A stretch of 11,322 nt of DNA from assembly GCA_023410675.1 (NCBI GenBank), contig JAEYPM010000081.1, forward strand, positions 1-11,322. Reading direction: 5' to 3'. The position numbers and the translations under genes are program-made. This stretch comes from Bacillota bacterium (GTDB lineage: Bacteria; Bacillota; Clostridia; Lachnospirales; Cellulosilyticaceae). The number at the start of each line of letters is the position of its first letter. Position 1 is the first letter of the stretch. Shown here one piece after another: positions 7,270-11,322 of this stretch. Below the pieces are notes generated by a model, which saw only the letters and a program-made list of their open reading frames with translations, was not told the DNA's origin and did not search any database.

Positions 7270-7947
7270 ATGGCAAAAGGAAAACTAATTGTAATAGAGA
7301 GCGGCTCAGATGCCAGCGGAAAAGCAACCCAGACAGAAAAATTATATAATCGATTATTAGAAGAAGGATATAAAGTCCGAACAGTATCTTTTCCAAGCTA
7401 TGATAAGGAGCATAGTTCACTTGTGAAGATGTATTTAAATGGAGACTTTGGTAAAAAGGCAGAAGATGTAGATTGTTATGTAGCCTCTACGTTTTTTACT
7501 GTAGATCGATATGCTTCTTATAAGACACTATGGGGTTCTTTCTATGAAGAAGGGGGCATTATACTTTGTGACCGCTATACAACTTCTAACATGGTGCACC
7601 AAGCAGCTAAGCTTACAGAGGGCGAAAAAGATAAGTTCCTAGAGTGGCTGTGGGACTTTGAATTTAACCTTTATAAGCTTCCAAAGCCTGATTTAGTATT
7701 ATTTTTAAATGTAACGCCAAAGGTAACAGCAAGTCTTATGCAAAATAGGCCAAGTAAAATAGATGGTGGAAGCCAAAAAGATATCCATGAAAGAGATGAA
7801 GAATATTTAAGGAAATCTTATGAAAATGCCCTTTATGTTGCCAACAAATACAACTGGACAAAGATTAATTGTGTTCTTAATGAAAAAATGAGAACCATTG
7901 ATAGTATTCACGAGGAGCTACTTATAAAAGCAAAAGAAATTCTATAA
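7270..7947 (+). CDS. tmk: Thymidylate (dTMP) kinase (225 aa)
   Basis: Phosphorylates dTMP to dTDP, an essential step of dTTP supply. Seen: an N-terminal P-loop IESGSDASGKATQ (9-21) with G12, G17 and K18, and the nucleoside-binding DRY at 101-103 in LCDRYTTSNMVHQ. TVDRY (78-81 region), a KPDLVLFLNVTP strand and a LID-like NRPSKIDGG...HERDEEYLRKSYE segment complete the family pattern. The P-loop is unusual: the residue after the invariant lysine is Ala19, not Ser/Thr, with Thr20 next. I recall GKATQ in other clostridial Tmk proteins, so it is probably a lineage variant and not inactivation. The ATG lies one base after the decarboxylase stop, with AAAGGAA upstream, so the genes are cotranscribed. 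Neighbours match the B. subtilis tmk locus. Confidence 0.92.
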   Translation: MAKGKLIVIESGSDASGKATQTEKLYNRLLEEGYKVRTVSFPSYDKEHSSLVKMYLNGDFGKKAEDVDCYVASTFFTVDRYASYKTLWGSFYEEGGIILCDRYTTSNMVHQAAKLTEGEKDKFLEWLWDFEFNLYKLPKPDLVLFLNVTPKVTASLMQNRPSKIDGGSQKDIHERDEEYLRKSYENALYVANKYNWTKINCVLNEKMRTIDSIHEELLIKAKEIL

Positions 7948-8011
7948 AATGATTAAAAATAATGGGTATAGGACATCCTCATAGTAATGAATGATTTGAG
8001 AGGAGTTCTCT

Positions 8012-8170
8012 ATGAGTACATTATTAGCAATCATTGGTATGAGAGCACCATTAGTAGGTGCCATCAGCATAGCTGCTCTTTTTCTCATTATGTCCGTAGC
8101 AGCAAATTCTGATAGTGATGAAGAAGACTTATTTGATGAATTATTCAAAGAAAAGAAGTCCAAAAAGTGA
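8012..8170 (+). CDS. Small single-pass membrane protein, 52 aa, unknown function
   Basis: I do not recognise this protein. The ATG at 8012 follows a strong GAGAGGAG site by 6 bases. The N-terminal part (about residues 3-31) is hydrophobic, with two runs, LLAIIG and LVGAISIAALFLIMSVAA, that give at least one membrane segment. The C-terminal 21 residues are highly charged: first acidic (NSDSDEEDLFDELF), then lysine-rich (KEKKSKK), probably cytoplasmic or peripheral. It sits between tmk and yaaR, the position of darA/yaaQ in B. subtilis, but a 52-residue membrane peptide is not DarA, a soluble cyclic-di-AMP-binding PII-like protein of about 109 residues. It follows tmk by 64 bases without a visible terminator and is probably the last gene of the greA unit. 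The strong ribosome site and coherent composition argue that it is translated. Confidence 0.72.
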   Translation: MSTLLAIIGMRAPLVGAISIAALFLIMSVAANSDSDEEDLFDELFKEKKSKK

Positions 8171-8176
8171 AATAAA

Positions 8177-8205
8177 TTGAAATGTAGCTGATTTTACTTT
8201 ATTAT
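8177..8205 (+). promoter_or_regulatory. Promoter of yaaR
   Basis: TTGAAA (8177-8182), 17-base spacer, TATTAT (8200-8205), one mismatch from each consensus box. It begins 6 bases after the microprotein stop codon and lies 39 bases before the yaaR start, in an otherwise non-coding gap of 74 bases. Confidence 0.55.
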
Positions 8206-8244
8206 AGAATTAAGTAGAACTGTTATTTGGGAAGGAGGTTTATC

Positions 8245-8691
8245 ATGGGAAATATTCAAATTAACAATATTCAGATGCCTACCTTAAGAGATTTGCCTGA
8301 AAAGAGTGACACAAAGGTCGATAAAGGTTTTAGATTTACGCTGTTAAGTCAAATAGAAGAATCACAGCTTCAAGATAAACTTACCCAAATGGTAGAAGAA
8401 ATAACCACACAAGGTGCTAAGATAGCAGAGCATATGGACATTAAAGACCTAAAAATTTATAGGAGCCTTATCGCGAACTTTATGCAAGAAGTGATCAGCA
8501 ACTCTCATAAATTTTCTAGAGAAAATTTCTTAGATAGAAGAGGAAGACACCGCGTTTATGGTATTGTAAGATTAGTTAATGAAAAAATTGATGAACTTGC
8601 AAAGGAGCTCTTAAACGCAGAAAAAAATCACGTCAGTATTTTAGAAAAAGTTGGAGAAATACAAGGTTTAATTCTAGATATAATTACTTAA
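8245..8691 (+). CDS. yaaR: YaaR family protein (DUF327, 148 aa)
   Basis: A conserved Firmicute protein of unknown function, encoded between tmk and holB in B. subtilis as here. The sequence is mostly helical and charged, soluble, with no membrane segment. After an extended N-terminus (about residues 1-28) come amphipathic helices. Family-like blocks include KDLKIYRSLIANFMQEV (68-84) and RRGRHRVYGIVRLVNEKIDELA (98-119). The length agrees with about 146 residues in B. subtilis. I start it at the ATG at 8245, which follows GGAGG (8234-8238) by six bases. An upstream in-frame TTG at 8227 would place the ribosome site inside the gene and is rejected. Its own promoter and a terminator overlapping its stop suggest a separate short transcript. 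Confidence 0.87.
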   Translation: MGNIQINNIQMPTLRDLPEKSDTKVDKGFRFTLLSQIEESQLQDKLTQMVEEITTQGAKIAEHMDIKDLKIYRSLIANFMQEVISNSHKFSRENFLDRRGRHRVYGIVRLVNEKIDELAKELLNAEKNHVSILEKVGEIQGLILDIIT

Positions 8692-8722
8692 ATGTTCGTG
8701 TATTCACGGACATTTTTGTTTC
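8691..8722 (+). terminator. Rho-independent terminator after yaaR
   Basis: AATGTTCGTG (8691-8700) pairs fully, with one G-U, to CACGGACATT (8705-8714) around a TATT loop, followed by TTTGTTTC. The 5' arm begins with the last base of the yaaR stop codon, so hairpin formation competes closely with the terminating ribosome. Confidence 0.8.
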
Positions 8723-8748
8723 TCTATAGGGCATTTACATGATTAACG

Positions 8749-8777
8749 TTGAGCGATGCACAGGAAATGGATATTTT
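8749..8777 (+). promoter_or_regulatory. Tentative promoter of holB-ricT-trmN6
   Basis: After the yaaR terminator a promoter is expected. The best match I see is TTGAGC (8749-8754), 17-base spacer, TATTTT (8772-8777), with two mismatches in each box. It starts 62 bases before the holB ATG. The match is weak, and other A/T-rich words nearby could serve instead. Confidence 0.3.
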
Positions 8778-8810
8778 TTGTGTTAACTATAAAAAAAGGA
8801 ATAGGATAAG

Positions 8811-9812
8811 ATGAAACAATTTGAAGATATAGTAGGACATGATAATATAAAAAGATATTTTAATAAAGCGATAACCCAAAATAAAATGGCTCATAGCTAT
8901 ATATTTGAGGGGCCTTTTGGTGTTGGGAAAAAAATGCTCGCTAGAGCGGTTGCAAAAGTGCTTTTATGTGAAAATAGTAAAGAAGCTGCTGCCTGCAATA
9001 CATGCAATAGCTGTTATAAGATAGACCAAGGTACACATCCAGACCTGATTTGGATTGAAAAGGACACCAAGGTCATTAAAATAGATAATATTAGAAAAAA
9101 TTTTATTGAACAAATGAGTATAAAGCCTTATGAGGGGAATTATAAAATTGTAGTTATTCCTGAAGCAGAGATTCTTACGATAGAAGGACAAAATGCTATG
9201 CTTAAAATCATTGAAGAGCCCCCTTCTTATGGCATTATTATACTTGTTACAGAAAATAGTCAGGCACTGCTTCCTACCATAAGATCAAGGTGTGTCCAAA
9301 TTAGTTTTTATCCTCTTTCTAGCGACATATTAAAAGAAAAAATAAAAATAAGTGGGATACCTGAAGACAAAGTAGAAATTTATGCGAGATTTGCACAAGG
9401 CAGTATTGGGATGTTTGAACAAATAGCTGAGGATGATCAGTTCTGGGAGCAAAGAAAGCTTAGTATAGATTACTTAAATAGGATTGAAAAGGCAGATTTA
9501 GTGCAGCTATATGAGATTGTGGATGAGCTTGTAGATAAAAAAGATGATCTAATAGAAATACTAAACTTTTGGCTTTTATGGTATAGGGATGTAGCAATCC
9601 TTAAGTCATCTAAAAAAATAGCAGAAGATGATATTTTATATAATATGGATAGTACAAAACAGTTGTTGGACATGGCTAGCAAATTAACGTATAATAAAGT
9701 AAATTATATATTAGAACTAATCAAGCAATCTATTCTAGATATTAGAAGAAATATATATGCATTATTTGTAATAGAGAACCTATTGCTTAAGATGAAGGAG
9801 AGAAAAAGATGA
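8811..9812 (+). CDS. holB: DNA polymerase III delta' subunit (333 aa)
   Basis: A clamp-loader subunit that works with delta and gamma/tau to open and place the beta clamp on primed DNA. Seen: an AAA+ core beginning GHDNIKRYF. A degenerate P-loop GPFGVGKK (34-41) has Lys in place of the Ser/Thr, fitting delta', which does not hydrolyse ATP. The four-cysteine zinc module is C53, C62, C65 and C68. A sensor region GQNAMLKIIEEPP is followed by S159-R160-C161 in RSRCVQI, the conserved SRC motif that supplies an arginine finger to a neighbouring subunit. The C-terminal third is helical, as in the clamp-loader collar domain. The ATG has AGGAT and AAAGGA upstream. The stop overlaps the ricT start by four bases (ATGA, 9809-9812), implying coupled translation. 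Order and content match the B. subtilis holB locus. Confidence 0.95.
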   Translation: MKQFEDIVGHDNIKRYFNKAITQNKMAHSYIFEGPFGVGKKMLARAVAKVLLCENSKEAAACNTCNSCYKIDQGTHPDLIWIEKDTKVIKIDNIRKNFIEQMSIKPYEGNYKIVVIPEAEILTIEGQNAMLKIIEEPPSYGIIILVTENSQALLPTIRSRCVQISFYPLSSDILKEKIKISGIPEDKVEIYARFAQGSIGMFEQIAEDDQFWEQRKLSIDYLNRIEKADLVQLYEIVDELVDKKDDLIEILNFWLLWYRDVAILKSSKKIAEDDILYNMDSTKQLLDMASKLTYNKVNYILELIKQSILDIRRNIYALFVIENLLLKMKERKR

Positions 9813-10696
9813 TAACAGTCATAGGAGTACGTTTTAGACATGCTGGAAAGATCTATTATTTTGATCCAGATAATAAAATATACGAGCAAGGACAGAATGT
9901 TATAGTAGAAACAGCTAGAGGTCTTGAATATGGAGAAGTGGTTACTGAAAATAGAGAAGTAGAGGATAGCCAAGTTGTTCAGCCACTTAAAAAGGTAACA
10001 AGGCTTGCCACTGAAGAAGATACACAAAAGTATGAGCAGAATAAAGAAAAAGAAAAAGATGCCTTTGCTATTTGTAAAGAGAAGATTATTAAACATGGTC
10101 TTGATATGAAGCTAATTGATGTAGAATATACATTTGATAACAACAAAGTCTTATTTTATTTTACATCTTATGAACGTGTGGATTTTAGGGAACTTGTTAA
10201 AGAATTAGCCTCTATCTTTAAAACACGTATTGAGCTAAGACAAATAGGCGTAAGGGATGAAACTAAAATGTGTGGTGGCATAGGTATATGTGGCAGAGCC
10301 CTTTGCTGTCATAGCTTTTTAGGTGATTTTCAGCCAGTATCCATCAAGATGGCAAAAGAACAAAGCCTTTCATTAAATCCGATTAAAATATCAGGCATAT
10401 GTGGCAGATTAATGTGCTGCCTTAAGTATGAACAGGATTGTTATGTAGAAATAAGAGGCAGGCTTCCAGAAGTGGGCGATATGGTATTAACACCAGATGG
10501 AAAAGGAGAAGTTCTTTCTGTCAATGTACTTAGAGAGCAAGCAAGAGTTTTGGTTAACAAAAAAGATAAAGACGAAAAAGAAGTTCTTGTTTTCCCTTGT
10601 GAAGATCTTAAGATTGTAGTAAAAAAGAAAAAGTGTAATCATGATAACAACGTAGAGGAAGAGTATGAAGGATTTGACTTTAGTACGCTCGAATGA
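9809..10696 (+). CDS. ricT: RicT (YaaT), PSP1-domain regulator of RNase Y (295 aa)
   Basis: In B. subtilis RicT forms a complex with RicA (YmcA) and RicF (YlbF) that binds Fe-S clusters and directs RNase Y to mature many operon mRNAs; it also affects sporulation, competence and biofilm formation. Seen: an N-terminal domain starting VIGVRFRHAGKIYYFDP, then the PSP1-type core with two cysteine-rich blocks. These are MCGGIGICGRALCCHSFLG (C155, C161, C166, C167) and GICGRLMCCLKYEQDCY (C198, C203, C204, C211), which retain the expected cluster-ligand cysteines. The C-terminal part is a small beta-rich region (about 220-270) with a charged tail. Length is slightly above the usual 275 or so. The start overlaps the end of holB by four bases. 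Its last 32 bases overlap the start of trmN6 in another frame. RicA and RicF must be encoded elsewhere if the complex is conserved. Confidence 0.94.
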   Translation: MITVIGVRFRHAGKIYYFDPDNKIYEQGQNVIVETARGLEYGEVVTENREVEDSQVVQPLKKVTRLATEEDTQKYEQNKEKEKDAFAICKEKIIKHGLDMKLIDVEYTFDNNKVLFYFTSYERVDFRELVKELASIFKTRIELRQIGVRDETKMCGGIGICGRALCCHSFLGDFQPVSIKMAKEQSLSLNPIKISGICGRLMCCLKYEQDCYVEIRGRLPEVGDMVLTPDGKGEVLSVNVLREQARVLVNKKDKDEKEVLVFPCEDLKIVVKKKKCNHDNNVEEEYEGFDFSTLE

Positions 10697-11322
10697 GAGA
10701 ATAGATGACTTAGAACGAAATGGCTATAAGATCATTCAAAATCCCGAAGTTTTTTGCTTCGGGATTGATGCTGTGCTTTTATCCCATTTCGCAAAAGTAA
10801 AAGCTCCATCAAGTCAGATATTAGATATAGGAACTGGCACAGGGATTATTCCTATTTTGATGCATGCCATTTATCAAAAAGGCCATTATACAGCTATTGA
10901 TATCCAAGAAGAGATGGTAGACTTAGCAAGTCGCTCTGTAAAATTAAATAAGATAGAAGAAAGTATTAAGGTATTGTGCCACGATATCAAGGACTACATG
11001 AGCCTTTTTAAGCAAAATCAATTTGATCTTATTACCTGTAATCCGCCTTATATGAAAGATACTTGCGGGCTAAAAAATCAACATCCTTCTAAGATGATAG
11101 CAAGACATGAAATAGCCTGCACTTTAGAAGACATCATACAAGCTTCAAGTTATCTTTTAAAGGAAAGGTCGAGAATATGTATGATTCATAGACCACACCG
11201 CTTAGTTGATATTTTTGATTTAATGAGAAAGTATGCTATAGAACCTAAAAGGATGCAGATGGTTTATCCAAAACTTTGCAAAGAACCCTCTATGGTGCTT
11301 GTAGAAGGGGTCAAAAAAGGAA
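10665..11322 (+). CDS. trmN6: tRNA1(Val) adenine-37 N6-methyltransferase, YabB/TrmN6-like, 3' truncated by window end
   Basis: An S-adenosylmethionine-dependent enzyme predicted to methylate N6 of A37 in tRNA-Val; the activity is known for the E. coli homologue. The frame runs from ATG 10665 open to the window edge, 219 codons plus one base, out of about 245 in the family, so only the C-terminal end is missing. Seen: an N-terminal NERIDDLERNGYKIIQNP block and FGIDAVLLSHFA, both typical of YabB. Motif I, LDIGTGTGIIP (53-63), is followed by the acidic AIDIQ (77-81), and the catalytic NPPY is at 126-129. The start has AGAGGAA just upstream, inside ricT, and overlaps that gene by 32 bases. In B. 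subtilis yabA lies between ricT and yabB; here it is absent. A perfect hairpin occupies codons 26-34. Confidence 0.92.
   Translation, partial: MKDLTLVRSNERIDDLERNGYKIIQNPEVFCFGIDAVLLSHFAKVKAPSSQILDIGTGTGIIPILMHAIYQKGHYTAIDIQEEMVDLASRSVKLNKIEESIKVLCHDIKDYMSLFKQNQFDLITCNPPYMKDTCGLKNQHPSKMIARHEIACTLEDIIQASSYLLKERSRICMIHRPHRLVDIFDLMRKYAIEPKRMQMVYPKLCKEPSMVLVEGVKKG
10740..10766. other. Perfect hairpin inside the trmN6 coding sequence
   Basis: AATCCCGAAG (10740-10749) and CTTCGGGATT (10757-10766) form an uninterrupted 10-pair stem with a 7-base loop TTTTTTG. On the plus strand no T-tract follows. On the minus strand the stem is followed by a short run of Ts and could act as a weak antisense terminator. 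It is one of the most GC-rich stems in the window and uses CCC and GGG codons. Confidence 0.6.

Noticed and set aside
7964..7982. TATAGGA-CA-TCCTCATA inverted repeat after tmk as a terminator
   Set aside because: Short, with a minimal loop and no T-tract; the microprotein gene follows closely, so read-through is more likely.
7942..8163. Minus-strand 73-codon open frame antisense to the microprotein
   Set aside because: No ribosome site at its start, and it lies opposite a better-supported plus-strand gene with a strong Shine-Dalgarno site; treated as a shadow frame.
8227..8244. Upstream TTG start for yaaR adding six residues
   Set aside because: The GGAGG ribosome site falls inside this extension, six bases before the ATG at 8245, and the shorter protein matches the family length.
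8706..8717. GGACATTTTT in the yaaR terminator as another copy of the 5' AGGACATTTTCA repeat
   Set aside because: The match is short and fully explained by the terminator stem and T-tract.
9704..10096. Minus-strand 130-codon open frame across the holB-ricT junction
   Set aside because: It is the complement of two well-recognised genes, rich in Phe/Ile/Leu/Ser as expected for antisense of AT-rich Lys/Glu codons, with no recognisable domain.

Overview
The window looks like chromosomal DNA of a low-GC, Gram-positive Clostridia-type bacterium, possibly near Lachnospirales or Cellulosilyticaceae. The basis is the strong A/T bias, purine-rich Shine-Dalgarno sites (AGGAGG), a T-box leader, a DinR/LexA box of the Bacillus type, and a gene order recognisable from Firmicutes. 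All real genes are on the plus strand. The genus assignment is an inference; no rRNA or tRNA gene is present.

Region 1 (1-2976): a probable insertion-sequence end (1-125) abuts a strong promoter (153-181). A complete T-box leader follows (about 230-507), with a GUA valine specifier and a competing terminator. It controls valS, which encodes a valyl-tRNA synthetase of the shorter 'type 2' (archaeal/rickettsial-like) form rather than the long form usual in Firmicutes.

Region 2 (2977-5334): a Y-family DNA polymerase (dinB) sits behind a textbook promoter with a one-mismatch LexA box at the transcription start, so it is probably SOS-controlled. Next comes a lipoprotein gene with its own promoter, broken by a single in-frame TAA with 89 sense codons intact beyond it. 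About 290 bases of AT-rich intergenic DNA follow, carrying two hairpins, one of them a credible terminator.

Region 3 (5353-11322): a housekeeping block matching the Bacillus subtilis yaaO-tmk-(darA)-yaaR-holB-ricT-(yabA)-yabB neighbourhood, preceded here by greA. The order is greA, Orn/Lys/Arg decarboxylase (YaaO-like), tmk, a 52-residue single-pass membrane microprotein in the slot that holds darA in B. subtilis, yaaR, holB, ricT, and a 3'-truncated trmN6/yabB. A promoter before yaaR and a terminator overlapping its stop codon suggest three transcription units: greA-decarboxylase-tmk-microprotein; yaaR; holB-ricT-trmN6. Together they serve transcript-cleavage rescue, dTTP supply, clamp loading, RNase Y-linked mRNA processing and tRNA modification.

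I found no convincing new multi-gene system. The most useful leads are the interrupted lipoprotein, the unannotated microprotein in the darA position, the T-box-controlled type 2 ValRS beside a mobile-element end, and a perfect hairpin inside the trmN6 coding sequence.
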